From NCBI GenBank assembly GCA_905221605.1, contig CAJNDS010000133.1, forward strand, positions 180,001-218,415: a DNA stretch of 38,415 nucleotides, given 5' to 3'. The translations under genes were made by a program, and so were the position numbers. This stretch comes from Symbiodinium natans. Lineage: Eukaryota > Sar > Dinophyceae > Suessiales > Symbiodiniaceae. Positions 1 to 9,809 of the stretch are shown one piece after another (positions within the stretch are counted from its first letter, which is position 1; every line of letters starts with the position of its first letter). The notes beneath the pieces are model-generated. The model worked only from the letters and a program-made list of their open reading frames with translations, did no database searches and was not told where the DNA came from.

Positions 1-101
1 AACCCTAAACCCTAAACCCTAAACCCTAAACCCTAAACCCTAAACCCTAAACCCTAAACCCTAAACCCTAAACCCTAAACCCTAAACCCTAAACCCTAAA
101 G
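1..101 (+). repeat. Telomeric (CCCTAAA)n tract at the left edge
   Basis: About 14 perfect copies of CCCTAAA run from the first base. The C-rich strand reading 5'->3' at the left edge is the orientation of a true left chromosome end, with the G-rich 3' overhang on the other strand. The tract is short for a telomere and could be the trimmed edge of one. Since similar tracts occur throughout the window, it could also be just another internal block where the assembly stopped. Confidence 0.9.
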
Positions 102-130
102 CCTCAGAGGTTTAGGAGCTCCGCTGCCAG

Positions 131-238
131 GTGGTGAAGTATGCCGTGGAGCCAGCCAGTCTGCTCACTGCATTCCCCATCGCCTTCATGTGGGCTGCCG
201 TGGCTTTCCTCTACTTTCGCGAGTATCGGCACGTCTGA
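131..238 (+). other. Candidate last exon, membrane-protein C-terminus
   Basis: After a possible acceptor (CTGCCAG at 124-130) 35 codons stay open to a TGA at 236-238. The product is hydrophobic in the middle (FPIAFMWAAVAFLYF) and ends in a basic tail, FREYRHV, like a final membrane helix. Third codon positions are mostly G or C (26 of 35 by my count), with GTG, CTG/CTC and TTC preferred. The next TTTAGGG block begins about 14 bases after the stop. I do not recognise the family. The reverse strand is also open here, so coding is likely but not proven. Confidence 0.4.
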
Positions 239-251
239 TCCAGACGTTTAA

Positions 252-288
252 GGTTTAGGGTTTAGGGTTTAGGGTTTAGGGTTTAGGG
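252..288 (-). repeat. TTTAGGG block
   Basis: About five TTTAGGG units lie just downstream of the exon-like piece. Their orientation is opposite to that of the tract at 1-101, so this is the first orientation switch in the window. Confidence 0.9.
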
Positions 289-303
289 ACCCTGCGCAGA
301 CAT

Positions 304-390
304 GGTGACACAGTCGTGTCGCCCCCCCCGTCCAGTTAGGAAAAAGAAGAGGCATCCTGTGGCCACAGGGTCTGAGCGGCCTCTGAAACC
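304..390 (+). other. Short basic open fragment between telomeric blocks
   Basis: From an ATG near 302 a frame runs about 30 codons with a basic cluster, VRKKKR, that resembles a nuclear localisation signal. It ends in the TAA supplied by the following CCCTAAA block. It is too short to judge and may be chance. Confidence 0.15.
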
Positions 391-454
391 CTAAACCCTA
401 AACCCTAAACCCTAAACCCTAAACCCTAAACCCTAAACCCTAAACCCTAAACCC
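386..454 (+). repeat. CCCTAAA block
   Basis: Roughly ten perfect CCCTAAA units sit between two non-telomeric pieces. The stretch after it (455-780) holds degenerate TTTAGGG-like sequence and two short TTTAGGG runs at 578-610 and 733-786, with nothing else that I can name. Confidence 0.9.
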
Positions 455-1045
455 TCTAAGTCCTTGGGAAGGCTGGGGTTTGGTGTTCAGGTTTCGTGGG
501 CTCTGCAGGCCGTTTTTTGTTGTTGTGATTTTTTGGGTTTCGTCCTGTTTGGGGGGGTTCAGGACCCTAGACCTGTCTAGGGTTTAGGGTTTAGGGTTTA
601 GGGTTCAGGGTGTAGGTCTTTAGGGTTCAGGGTTTCGGGGGCCATTGCAGTTTCTTTTCGGGTTTGGTGGCTGCCTAGCTCCGGAGAGGAGTGGAGCATG
701 GCTGGCGGCATTTTCGCGTGAAGGTTGAGGTTGAGGGTTTAGGGTTTAGGGCTAGGGTTTAGGGTTTAGGGTTTAGGGTTTAGGGTGCCTGGAGCGTTCA
801 ACAAGCTACTGGGTAGCACATCTTCAGAAGCCCTGCTGATGGCTCCAGCGCTTGAGGAGCCCCTTTTATTTTAAGGCCTGTGCACGCTGAGCCACATTCT
901 TTGCCACATCTCCATGGTTGGAATAATGAGTGTTGGATTGATGCCTCGGACGTAGGCTGCCTACTGATGAGAAGAAGAATGTAAAGGGGTGCTGTGTGGG
1001 ATTGCTAGGCCACGTGGAGTCGCATTTGTAGGCAACTCCAACAGG

Positions 1046-1146
1046 GGTTTTACGGAAATAGGGGACCCCTAATTAGACCCACCCAAGTATTCGGATTCCC
1101 TTATAATCAGGACCCCAATAAGGTACCCCGAATTTCGGAAACCTCA
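1046..1146. mobile_element. Palindromic element family 2, copy 1
   Basis: The ends are imperfect inverted repeats: ACGGAAATAGGGGACCCC on the left against GGTACCCCGAATTTCGG on the right. The interior (ATTAGACCC, GGATTCCCTTATAA, AGGACCCCAATAAGG) matches the piece at 11304-11390. The ends match the perfect hairpin at 14622-14668. It has no coding capacity. A MITE-like or foldback element is the simplest reading. The rest of 787-1150 shows nothing recognisable. Confidence 0.5.
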
Positions 1147-1265
1147 ACCAAAAACCCTAAACCCTAAACCTAAACCCTAAACCTTAAACACCCTAAACCT
1201 TAAACACCCTAGACCCCCCACACCTCTCTTTTGGGGGTTGTGTGAGCCCCATAACAAGGGACTCG

Positions 1266-1406
1266 CTAGTCGGACAGCTGCCCCAATGCGCCATGGTCGG
1301 AGACGCACATGGCGAGGCGGGTGGTGCCAGCGCAATGGGCCCTTCAACCCCAGCCGAACGCACGCCCGAAAGTCTCAAATCGTCAGCCCTGAGCCCTAAG
1401 CCCTAA
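1266..1406 (+). other. Candidate exon-like fragment
   Basis: A 46-codon frame is open, rich in Ala, Ser, Pro and Glu, and ends in the TAA of the following CCCTAAA block. The reverse strand is also open here over about 60 codons. No family is recognised. Confidence 0.2.
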
Positions 1407-1593
1407 ACCCTAAGCCCTAAACCCTAAACCCTCAACCCTCAACCCTCAACCCTCAACCCTAAACCCTAAACCCTAAACCCTAAACCCTGAACCCTGAACC
1501 CTAAACCCTAGACCCTCAACCCTAAGCCCTAATCCCTAAACCCTAAACCCTAAACCCTAAACCCTAAACCCTCAACCCTCAACCCTCAACCCT
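1388..1593 (+). repeat. CCCTAAA block with CCCTCAA and CCCTAAG variants
   Basis: About 29 heptamers, many of them single-base variants (CCCTAAG, CCCTCAA, CCCTGAA) grouped in runs rather than scattered. The piece after it (1594-1696) includes ATAAGCCCCTCCAAGTGC, which resembles part of palindromic family 3. Confidence 0.85.
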
Positions 1594-1696
1594 ACTATAA
1601 GCCCCTCCAAGTGCTAGGACTTGCCGTCGCGCCCTTGGTGCCTGGAGCTCAGAGCAATGAGCAGCCCGAGAGACCCAAGAAATTGTTTAGGGCTTA

Positions 1697-1830
1697 GGAG
1701 GTTTAGGGCTTAGGGCTTAGGGTTTAGGGTTTAGGGCTTAGGGCTTAGGGTTTAGGGTCTAGGGTTTAGGGTTTAGGGTTTAGGGTTTAGGGTTTAGGGC
1801 TTAGGGCTTAGGGTTTAGGAGACTTGGGCG
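1697..1830 (-). repeat. TTTAGGG block with CTTAGGG variants
   Basis: About 18 units mix TTTAGGG and CTTAGGG. From 1831 to 2440 the sequence is degenerate (AAACCTCCT-type and TTTAGGG-like), with no gene that I can support. Confidence 0.85.
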
Positions 1831-2459
1831 GTTTAGGGGATTTAGGGGAGGGTTCAGGAGGGAGCTCAAGTTCTGGGGCTTTGGTTTCCTAAACTGCCCT
1901 TGAACATCGCACACGAAGCCCAAAACCTCCAAAACCCCAAGCCCTTAGCCTCCCCCTAAACCTCCCAAACCTCCTAAACCTCCTAAACCTCCCAAACCTC
2001 CTAAACCTCCTAAACCCCCTATGCCTCCTAAACCTCGTAAACCCTAAACCTCCTAAACCCTGAACCCAAAGCCTCCTCCGCACTCTGGCGACACCAGGTT
2101 GACGCCGGCGTACGGCAACCCGTCCTGCTCGGTCGTTGGCCAAGCGTGCGACGCCCCAGAGGTGTTGGATTTAGGGTTTCAAGGGGGTTTCGGGTTTAGG
2201 GTTTAGGGTTTAAGGTTAATCTTCAACTTGAAAGCCCTTGTCATCCCTATACCCGAAGCCTCAAACCCTGCACTCCTGACCCGAACCTGACCCGAAACCC
2301 TGTACACAAATCCGTGCCCAGGACCTTCCTAAACCCTCAACCCAAAACCCAAAACCCTGAACCCTGAACCCTGAAACACCCTAAACTCTAAACCCTAAAC
2401 CCTAAACTCTAAACCCTAAATCCTAAACCCTAGACCCTACAATCGATTCTCCCTGCCAG

Positions 2460-2550
2460 GTACCAGGATGCAGCGCCTCCTGTGACCGGCCTGCCCAATG
2501 GCGCCTTCCTGACCGACGCAACTCAGTGTCAGACGCTTGCCGAAGAGCAG
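2460..2550 (+). other. Candidate internal exon (91 bp)
   Basis: A possible 3' splice site, CTCCCTGCCAG, ends at 2459, and a GT follows the final GAAGAGCAG at 2551. Between them one frame is open (YQDAAPPVTGLPNGAF, then TDATQCQTLAEEQ) with 20 of 30 third positions G or C. The flanks are telomere-like, so any introns would consist of telomeric repeats. The opposite strand is also open, which limits confidence. Confidence 0.35.
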
Positions 2551-2918
2551 GTTTTTCGGGTTTAGTGATTGCGGACTTAAGGGCTTAAGGGTTGAGAACT
2601 TAAGGGTTTAAGGGTTGAGAGGTTAAAGGTCTGAGGGTTGAGAAAGTAAGGGTTTAAGGGTTGAGAACTTAAGGGTTGAAGGGCTTGGTACAGTTCGACT
2701 TCGCCAGCTCTTCGGGCACTTGTTGTTGATCCCGTTCTAAGCCCTAATTAAGCCCCACACTTCACCCCAAACCCAAGAACCCTAAAACTCCGAAGGCCCT
2801 AATTAAGCACCCTAAACCCTCGACCCTAGACCCTAAACGTAAACCCAAAGAGCTGAGGTCTTTGTGCGCGAGCAATCCCTCCTGCCAGCACTTTACTTGG
2901 CAGCCTGGCAGATCTGGC

Positions 2919-2965
2919 TATAGGGGTCGGAATAACTTTAAGTTATTTACTCCCTTACAGCAGCC
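2919..2965. other. Short palindrome with a related copy near 7118
   Basis: TATAGGGGTCGGAATAA is followed by a perfect small palindrome, ATAACTTTAAGTTAT (2932-2946). A close match, TATAGGAGTCGGAGTAA, occurs at about 7118-7134. This may be a fourth dispersed family, but two short matches are weak evidence. Confidence 0.3.
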
Positions 2966-2997
2966 CTAAGCCCAGAACCTGGACTCCTAAACCCAAA

Positions 2998-3076
2998 ACC
3001 CAAAACCCTCTAAACCCTAAGCCCTAAACCCTAAACCCGAAACCCTAAACCCTAAACCCTAAACCCTAAACCCTAG
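2998..3076 (+). repeat. CCCTAAA block
   Basis: About 11 units with a few variants. Its last CCCTAG directly precedes the exon-like piece at 3077. Confidence 0.85.
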
Positions 3077-3173
3077 AAGCCACGCTCCTGAGGTTCACCG
3101 ATAACCACGGCTGCTGGCTGGGCCTCGATGGCCAGGAAGGCCTCGTGCTGGCTCCCCATGCCTGGCCCTTGGG
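3077..3173 (+). other. Candidate internal exon
   Basis: An open frame of about 32 codons includes FTDNHGCWLGLDGQEG and GLVLAPHAWPL, which looks like ordinary globular protein. It is bounded on the left by CCCTAG and on the right by GG|GTTTAG, so the telomeric heptamers themselves would supply both splice dinucleotides. The antisense frame is open too. No family is recognised. Confidence 0.35.
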
Positions 3174-3569
3174 GTTTAGGGTTTAGGGTTTAGGGTTTAG
3201 CTGTAGGAAGGGTTGGGGGGTTTAGTGGCTCGAGAGTTTGGGGTTCGGGGTGACTTTAGGGTCGGGGTTGGGGGTTCGTGACTTTAGTGTTCAGGGTGGT
3301 CCGCTTTGTTGTAAGATGAAACCTTCCGTGTTTACTCCTGGAACCATCCCCGCGACACAAAATCCTAAACCCTGAGCCCTAGACCCTAAAACTACAGTCT
3401 CTTGAGTGCCTGGGCTTCGATAGCAGGGAATATTTGGTGCTTTCAGGGTTAGGTTCGTTTGGGCTTCAGGCCTTACTAAAGAGAATCCCAGCTCTAACAG
3501 CCCACATCGAGCCTGAAAGCCCCAAACTTTAAACCTCAGGCCCTGAACCATACATCCTTAAAGGCATAT

Positions 3570-3690
3570 AAGAGGCCCTGAACCCTAAACCCTAAGCCCT
3601 AACCCCTCAACCCTAAACCCTAAACCCCAAAAACCCCAAACCCCAAACCTTAAACCCTAAACCCTAAACCCTAAACCCTAACGGCCCTAA
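3570..3690 (+). repeat. CCCTAAA block, degenerate
   Basis: Heptamers with CCCCAAA and CCCCAAAAA variants precede the next exon-like piece. The stretch 3200-3569 holds degenerate G-rich heptamers and a poorly open region; I see nothing supportable in it. Confidence 0.8.
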
Positions 3691-3699
3691 ACATTCAAG

Positions 3700-3767
3700 G
3701 CGGTCTCCGGCCCGAAGCGGTGCGCTGCGCCCACCTCGGCCCCCGTGGTCGTCGGTGCCGCGGCACG
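3700..3767 (+). other. Candidate internal exon (68 bp)
   Basis: It is bounded by CATTCAAG on the left and G|GTTTAG on the right. One frame reads AVSGPKRCAAPTSAPVVV and is strongly GC-rich at third positions. It is short, so chance is quite possible. Confidence 0.25.
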
Positions 3768-3975
3768 GTTTAGGGTTTAGGGTTTAGGGTTTAGGGTTTA
3801 GGGTTTAGGGTTTAGGGTTTAGGGTTTAGGGTTTAGGGTTTAGGGTTTAGGGTTTAGGGTTTAGGGTTTAGGGTTTAGGGTTTAGGGTTTAGGGTTTAGG
3901 TGTTAGGTTTTAGGGTTTAGGGTTTAGGGTTTAGGGTTTAGGGTCAGGGTTTAGAGTTTAGGGTTTAGGGTTTGT
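3767..3975 (-). repeat. Long TTTAGGG array
   Basis: About 19 perfect TTTAGGG units (to about 3899) are followed by slightly degenerate ones. It starts at the last base of the exon-like piece, without any transition sequence. Confidence 0.95.
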
Positions 3976-4125
3976 GGTTTGGAGTATACCGGGTTTCGGG
4001 TGAGGGTTGAGGGTGCAAGGGCCTTAGGGTTGAGGGCATTTGTCTTCTTCAGTCTCAACTTAACAACTTTGGCTTTCCGACAGCGACCCAGATGTTGGCC
4101 GGGCTTAGGGCGAACCCTCAACTTG

Positions 4126-4365
4126 CCCTAACCCCTAACCCCTAACCCCTAACCCCTAACCCCTAACCCCCCCTAACCCCTAAACCCTAACCCCTAACCC
4201 CTAACCCCTAAACCCCTAAACCCCTCAACCCCTCAACCCCTAAACCCTAAACCCTAAACCCTAAACCCTAAACCCTAAACCCTAAACCCTAAACCCTAAA
4301 CCCTAAACCCGAAACCCGAAACCCTAAACCCTAAACCCTAAACCCTAAACCCTAAACCCTAAGCC
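4126..4365 (+). repeat. CCCCTAA block changing to CCCTAAA
   Basis: The left part is made of CCCCTAA heptamers (TTAGGGG type). It then passes through CCCCTAAA and CCCCTCAA into CCCTAAA, with two CCCGAAA units. The variants are grouped, showing local homogenisation. Confidence 0.9.
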
Positions 4366-4679
4366 CTTTTCGGGTCTCTATGGTTGCCTTTAGTTTAGGG
4401 GTTTAGGGTTGGGGGCCTTACCCACTTCTTTATCCCCTAAACCTTAAAACCCCTGATGACTTTTAGGCATGACTTTTCGGGGGCCAGGGGCCATAGTGTT
4501 TGGGGTCTAGTGTTTGGCTTTTCAAGCTTCGCTGTGGATCTGAGCTCGGGGATGTTGCCACCGGAGTCGGCTTTTTGCTGTTTTTTCGCTGTTGTTGGCC
4601 CCAAGCCCAAAACCCTCAAGCCTCCAACCCCAAACGCTCCGTCCCTAAACCTTCTGACTCCTCAACCCTTAACCCTGAA

Positions 4680-4760
4680 CCCTAATCCCCAAACCCTAAA
4701 CCCTAAACCCTAAACCCCAAACCCCAAACCCTAGACCCTAAACCCTAGACCCTAAACCTG
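4680..4760 (+). repeat. CCCTAAA block with CCCTAGA variants
   Basis: About 11 units. The preceding 4366-4679 has an open frame of about 85 codons at 4456-4713, whose end is translated telomeric repeat; I do not support it as a gene. A short GC-rich piece, open as ASVHEFGAPGAAGLPAL, follows at about 4765-4818. Confidence 0.8.
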
Positions 4761-4861
4761 GCCAGGGCCTCCGTCCACGAGTTCGGTGCCCCTGGCGCTG
4801 CCGGCCTGCCGGCTTTGCATTTAGCCCCAAACCCCAAACGCCAAACCCTAAACCCTAACCT

Positions 4862-4942
4862 TTCTTGGGGCGATAACCATATGAGGGCACGCAAGGGGCT
4901 CATAAGGTGAGCTATCACGACAGCGCCACGAACCTCCAGGTA
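4862..4942. mobile_element. Palindromic element family 3, partial copy
   Basis: The reverse complement of GATAACCATATGAGGGCAC matches GTGCCCTAATATGGTTAT at about 23338-23355, and the match extends through AGCCCCTT and CTTATAAG on both sides. ACGAACCTCCAGGTA follows, as in the other family members. It has no coding capacity. Confidence 0.5.
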
Positions 4943-5351
4943 TTTCGGGCCTAGGGCTTGAAACTACTTGCTATGGGGTTTGGGATCTTCGGCGGTAGGT
5001 TTGAGAGTTTTTGGGGATGTAGGTTTTTGGGGTTTGGGGATTTCGGGGTTTAAGGTATTGCGGGTTTCTGAAGGCTCGCAACGCAACTTGGCCTTCAACT
5101 TGGAAGTTTGCAGGATTTCGGGGTGTTTCTGCGGGTGTCGTGCGCCCTCTCCTTCTGGGATGCTGGGGGCACGTAGACCCCACACCCTGAGCCCCGAAGC
5201 CTCTAAACCCCTGATCCCCTGAACACTACACCCCAAGCCCGAAACCGACAAAGGCGTTCGTTTAGGGTTTAGGCTTTAGGGTTTGGGGTTTAGGGTTTAG
5301 GGTTTAAGGGTGCTTTAGGGGTGCTTCGGGGGGCTTACTCGCTGCGCGCAG

Positions 5352-5402
5352 GTGCCTTCTCTGACGTCGCCGCCGCTCCCGAAAGCCCCTTCAGGAGGCC
5401 CG
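5352..5402 (+). other. Candidate short exon
   Basis: A GCGCGCAG acceptor-like sequence precedes an open GC-rich stretch (AFSDVAAAPESPFRRPG in the frame running through it), and CG|GTCG follows. Only about 51 bp, so weak. The region 4943-5334 has overlapping open frames on both strands (5222-4968), caused by G-rich degenerate repeats. Confidence 0.18.
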
Positions 5403-5492
5403 GTCGTGTGGGGGGGTTTAGGGGTTCAGGCTTCGGGGTTTAGGGTTTAGGGTTGGGGTTTGGGTAGGGTGAGGGTTCAGGGTGGGGGTTGG

Positions 5493-5631
5493 GATGTTCC
5501 CCCTTATACCAACAGTCCTTAGTAGGGATTATCGTAACCCTAAACCCTAAACCCTAAACCCTAAACCCTAAACCCTAAACCCCGAAAATGATCCCTATTG
5601 GGGATTGTCAGGAAAGGGGAACCATCCCCAG
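5493..5631. mobile_element. Palindromic element family 1, copy 1, split by telomeric repeat
   Basis: The left arm, GATGTTCCCCCTTATACC then AACAGTCCTTAGTAGGGAT (5493-5530), pairs imperfectly with the right arm, ATCCCTATTGGGGATTGTC then AGGAAAGGGGAACCATCCC (about 5590-5630). Between them lie about seven CCCTAAA units (5535-5582). Copies at 15633 and 17243 lack the telomeric insert, so it appears to have been added in the loop. Confidence 0.6.
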
Positions 5632-5785
5632 GTTTGGGGTAATGCGTATACCAACAGGGACGTAGGGAGGCTGCCAATGCGTGGGTTCAGGATTGTTTAC
5701 TTGAGTATGTTAGATGTTTGTCGTATTATTGGTATGGAGGGGCCTTATTTCGATACAAGTGAAATTTCTGAAAAACCTTGTAAGC

Positions 5786-5875
5786 CCCTAAACCCTAAAC
5801 CCTAAACCCTAAACTCTACACCCTAAACCCTGCACCCTAAAGCCTAAACCCTAAACCCTAAACTCTACACCTCAA
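5786..5875 (+). repeat. CCCTAAA block with CCCTACA variants
   Basis: About 12 degenerate units. The frame 5605-5805 (66 codons) crosses the right arm of the family 1 element and runs into this block; I do not support it as a gene. Confidence 0.8.
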
Positions 5876-5884
5876 CAAATGCAG

Positions 5885-5938
5885 GTGAAACCGGCAGGGG
5901 CCCTTCGGGTGGCGGTCCGGCAGGGTGGCTGCTGGCGG
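5885..5938 (+). other. Candidate short exon
   Basis: It lies between ACAAATGCAG and CG|GTATGC. The open frame reads VKPAGALRVAVRQGGCW. The donor-like GTATGC is better than most here, but the piece is tiny. Confidence 0.2.
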
Positions 5939-5988
5939 TATGCCAGGGCCTCAACAGTCTTGGGCTGTTTAGTTTTTTGTTCCAGGAC

Positions 5989-6013
5989 GGGGGGGGGGGG
6001 GGGGGGGGGGGGG
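5989..6013 (+). repeat. G25 homopolymer joined to TTTAGGG
   Basis: Twenty-five consecutive G residues run straight into TTTAGGG units (to about 6080). The exact length is uncertain because such runs are error-prone in sequencing. Confidence 0.85.
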
Positions 6014-6670
6014 TTTAGGGTTTAGGGTTTAGGGTTTGGGGTTGAGGGTTGAGGGTTGAGGGTTTAGGGCTTAGGGCTTGGGGTTTGGGGTTTGGGGATG
6101 AGGGCCTCTAAGTACTAAGGCTCAAGTCACGAAGTCGCAATACCCGTTTCAGAATCTTGAGGGTTTTGGGGAGGTTCTAGAGTCTAGGTTGCTTGAGGAT
6201 TCTAGGGGGTCTTAGGGTGTACAGTTTAGGTAGGCCCTAAGTCCTAATCACACATTAAGCCTCAAAACCTAAACCCTAAAGAACCCTAAGCCCTAGACCC
6301 TAATCATTCTTAATAGCCAAGTAGTACGTATGTACAATCCTAGCATAGTTGAAAGGTAGACCTGTTTTGGGCCAGGGTACTCAGCAACTCTTGTAGCTTT
6401 CTTCATCATCTGCTGGGGCCCGAGAGGGCAGCATCTCCGGTTTGGATGGCTCAGGGATTAGGGCTCAGGGTTGAGGGGTTTTATATAGGGTTGAGGGTTT
6501 AGGGTTCAGGGTTGAGGGTTGAGGATTTAGTGTTCAGGGTTCCCGCTCGCAGGGCTTGCCTCCGGGTGTTGTCAGCACGCGTGACACACTCGCACCGCAC
6601 CTACACCCCCCTCTCCCCCCCACGCCCAGAACCCCAAAGCCCTAAACCGCTATACCCCTACACCCTTACA

Positions 6671-6905
6671 CCCCTAAACCCCGAAACCCCTAAACCCCTA
6701 AACCCCTAAACCCCTAAACCCCTAAACCCCTAAACCCCTAAACCCCTAAACCCCTAAACCCCGAAACCCCGAAACCCCTAAACCCCTAAACCTCGAAACC
6801 CCTAAACCCCGAAACCCCTAAACCCCTAAACCCCTAAACCCCCAAACCCCCAAACCCCTAAACCCCTGAACCCCTAAACCCCTGAACCCTACACCCTAAA
6901 CCCTA
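6671..6905 (+). repeat. CCCCTAAA octamer array
   Basis: About 28 units, mostly of the 8-base type CCCCTAAA (TTTAGGGG on the other strand), with CCCCGAAA and CCCCCAAA variants. The 6081-6670 stretch before it holds degenerate heptamers and unremarkable filler. Confidence 0.9.
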
Positions 6906-6936
6906 AACCTCAGACCCTTCCACCTCCCATCTGCAG

Positions 6937-7007
6937 TGGCTTGCGGCCTCCTCCTCTTCGCTGGCTTCATGGCGCTCAGACCCAGCCTGTTGCAGGAGGA
7001 AATTAGG
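6937..7007 (+). other. Candidate exon with good acceptor
   Basis: TTCCACCTCCCATCTGCAG is a convincing polypyrimidine tract plus AG, ending at 6936. Downstream one frame reads ACGLLLFAGFMALRPSLLQ, hydrophobic like a membrane segment, and continues to AGG|GTTTAG. If real, its upstream intron ends in telomeric repeat and its downstream intron starts with TTTAGGG units. Confidence 0.35.
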
Positions 7008-7439
7008 GTTTAGGGTTTAGGGTTTAGGGTTTAGGTTTTGAGGTTTACGGTTTAGGGTATTCTAATCCCTTTAATATCCCCCCAGGTTACTGGACAACTA
7101 AGGATTTGAGAGCTTCCTATAGGAGTCGGAGTAATTGCTAGTGCTGTCCCCTTATCGTCCCCATACTGCTATACCATAATGACTCCTCCAAACCCTGTTC
7201 TAAGGATTCAGGCCCCCTATAGTAGGGTTTGCCGTTACAGGACTTTAGGAGAGTGATCGTTCGGAAGCTCAAGGGGTTGAGGGTGTAGGGTTTAGGGTTT
7301 AGGGTTTAGGGTTACATTTTGTTTGGGGCTTGAGGGTTGGAGGCTTCGATCGCTTGGGCTTCCAGTCATGCAACGGTTCCATTATGACAGCAGCTTCGAG
7401 GCGTCTTGATGGGTAGATTTTATCAGTAGGGTCCAAAGG

Positions 7440-7465
7440 AGGGTTTAGGGTTTAGGGTTTAGGGT
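7440..7465 (-). repeat. Short TTTAGGG run
   Basis: Three to four units; a similar run is at 7285-7315. The intervening 7040-7440 contains AT-richer filler with CCTATAGTAGGG-like palindromic scraps and no gene. Confidence 0.8.
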
Positions 7466-7556
7466 TGGCAGTATGTAAGGCGTCCGAGCTCGTTTCCGAT
7501 GCTCGACCCTGAACCCTGAACCCTAAACCCTAAACCCCAAACCCCAAACCCTAAAT

Positions 7557-7655
7557 CCCGCCCAAGAGACCCCGGCTCGCTGAAGGCCAAGAACTTCCTC
7601 TGCCGGCCCTCCAAGCCAAAGGAAAGCGCGAGGAAGCGGCACATGAGGCGGGTTG
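7557..7655 (+). other. Open GC-rich fragment
   Basis: Two plus-strand frames are open between telomeric blocks; one is lysine-rich (KRPRLAEGQELPLPALQAK), the other reads SLKAKNFLCRPSKPKESARK. One minus frame is open as well. I cannot choose between them. Confidence 0.18.
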
Positions 7656-7802
7656 AGGGTTTAGGGTTTAGGGTTTAGGGTGTGGGGTTTAGGGTTTAGG
7701 GTGTGAGGTTTAGGGTTTAGGGTTTAGGGTTTAGGGTTTAGGGTTTAGGGTTTAGGGTTTAGCGTTTAGGGTTTAGGGTTTAGGGTTTAGGGTTTAGGGT
7801 TG
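7655..7802 (-). repeat. TTTAGGG array
   Basis: About 20 units with a few GTGTGGG or GCGTTTA variants. Confidence 0.95.
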
Positions 7803-8076
7803 AGGGGCCCTAAACTTTAAACCCCAAACCCTAGACCCTTTGTTGGCTTCGGGGGTTGAGTTTTTGTTGCCTTTGCAATGCTGAGACACCCCCCCCCCTC
7901 GACCCAAGATCCTAAAAAACCTCCTTTCACCCCAAACCCCACACCCCAAAGGGCTCAGAGCTCAAAAGGGGCGGAGCTGAAGGGTTGAGGGTTGAGGGTT
8001 TGTGGGGTCAAGAGCTGAGGGTTGCTAACAGCCCTCTGAGCTCGTCGTCTTAAACGGTCCGAGCCTCAAACCTTGA

Positions 8077-8335
8077 ACCCCAAACCCCAAACCCCAAACC
8101 CCAAACCCCAAACCCCAAACCCCAAACCCCAAACCCCAAACCCCAAACCCCAAACCCCAAACCCCAAAACCCCTAACCCTAAACCCTAAACCCCAAACCC
8201 CAAACCCCAAACCCCAAACCCCAAACCCCAAAACCCCAAACCCTAAACCCTAAACCCTAAACCCTAAACCCTAAACCCCAAACCCCTAACCCTAAACCCT
8301 AAACCCTAAATCCTAAACCCGAAACCCTAGGCCCT
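8077..8335 (+). repeat. CCCCAAA heptamer array
   Basis: The block is dominated by CCCCAAA (TTTGGGG on the other strand) with islands of CCCTAAA. The minus-strand reading frame through it (MGFGVWGLGF-type) is a translation of the repeat, not a gene. Confidence 0.92.
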
Positions 8336-8650
8336 AAACCCTAAATCCCCCAACCCTAAACCCTGTAACATGCCCTGTTGGCCCTGTTGGGTCGTTCTCT
8401 TTTCTGATTAGAGCAGCTTTTTGGGTCCTTGGTTGAAGGGTGCCGTGCTGCGGGGATCCTGGCTTGGGATGCTTTTCTTGCAGGGTTCTTGAGGGAGGGG
8501 GGTTCAAGGAGGGTGTGTAACCCAAGGCTCCCTAATAATCTTTACTACTCCCTAACACCCCCTAAGCTTCCCTAAGCTTCCCTAGGTACCTACCGCCCAT
8601 GAACCCCCGCCCCTTAAGAACCCAATCATTGCCGGAGGCGGACTCAGGGC

Positions 8651-8734
8651 ATGGCGCCTGTGGAGCAGGAAGAGGAGGAGGAGGACCTCTCTTGCCTTTG
8701 GTCTCGTCCTGTCTTTGCTCCTAAGGGGAAGTGA
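8651..8734 (+). other. Candidate small ORF or terminal exon
   Basis: ATG to TGA gives 27 residues, with an acidic run then SCLWSRPVFAPKGK. The frame is open upstream of the ATG too. It lies in an unusually long non-telomeric piece (8520-9180) with overlapping open frames on both strands and an AGTACCATGAACCTCCGAGT sequence near 8870 matching the tail of palindromic family 3. Coding is plausible but unproven. Confidence 0.22.
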
Positions 8735-9385
8735 AACAGCGTGAACTCCATCGCTGCTTCACGACAGTCTAAGTCGAAAAGCGAAGCACATGAATGGTTC
8801 AACTACTGCAGCTGAGCGGCGCTCTTCATCATTCAGTCTCAGACTCGTACAGTGGCGGGCGCATGTTAACAAGTACCATGAACCTCCGAGTAGGAGGACC
8901 ATGGTGTGTAGATGCCTGCCTGCCCTATTCCCACCAGGCTCCTCTCTGGGGTTCTTCTTTTGGGGTTCCTATGCGCAGAACTTTGTCCACGGTTCCGATG
9001 CGGTTTCCCTTTTGGAGTTCCGAAGTATCTAACCCTCCCGAACCCAAATCCTAAAACCCTAATCCCAGAAAACCCTAAACTAACCCAGACTCTAGACCCT
9101 GAAACCTGACACCCTCCCCCAACCCAAAGCTTAGCACCTGAACCCCAAACCCAGTCGCAACCCAGCCCCCACACCCCTGTTTTTTGAAGATATAGGGTTT
9201 AGGGTTTTAGGGGACCCGTTCGACGTACCTGTGCTTCACGGGTGTGCACGTTGTTGTTTCGAAGCTCCATACGTGAGTCCACAAAGGTAAGCTATACTGC
9301 TTCGAAGTTGAGGGTAGTTGCATGGGCCCTTGACATGGTCCCTTACCTCCTGGGTACATAAGGGGGTGCCCTTTAAGGGCCCATA

Positions 9386-9432
9386 CCCTAAACCCTAAAC
9401 CCTAAACCCTAAACCCTAAACCCTAAACCCTA
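9386..9432 (+). repeat. CCCTAAA block
   Basis: About seven perfect units after GGGCCCATA. The piece 9180-9385 before it is unique filler. Confidence 0.9.
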
Positions 9433-9687
9433 AGACCTCTGAGAGTCGTTGGCGTGATATCTGAGGACTCTTGAAGGCATTGCGGGTCGGCCTCGGGGGG
9501 CTTGAGGTGGCATCTTTGCTTACGAGCCTGGCTACGGCTTTTGAGGTTGAGGGTACTACCCACGTTTAGGGTTTAGGGCTAGGGTTTAGGGTTTTTAGGG
9601 TTTAGGGTTTCGGTTTTAGGTTGGAGGGTTTGAGGGGCTCAGGTTTCACAGTTTAGAATTCGGGCTTCCTGCAGTTCCCGTACTTGG

Positions 9688-9808
9688 CTTAGGGTTTAGG
9701 GTTTAGGGTTTAGGGTTTAGGGTTTAGGGTTTAGGGTTTAGGGTTTAGGGTTTAGGGTTTAGGGTTTAGGGTTTAGGGTTTAGGGGTTCGGGTTTCGGGT
9801 TTAGGGTT
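9688..9808 (-). repeat. TTTAGGG array
   Basis: About 14 perfect units, then TTCGGG variants, leading into the acidic exon-like piece. Confidence 0.95.
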
Positions 9809-9809
9809 T

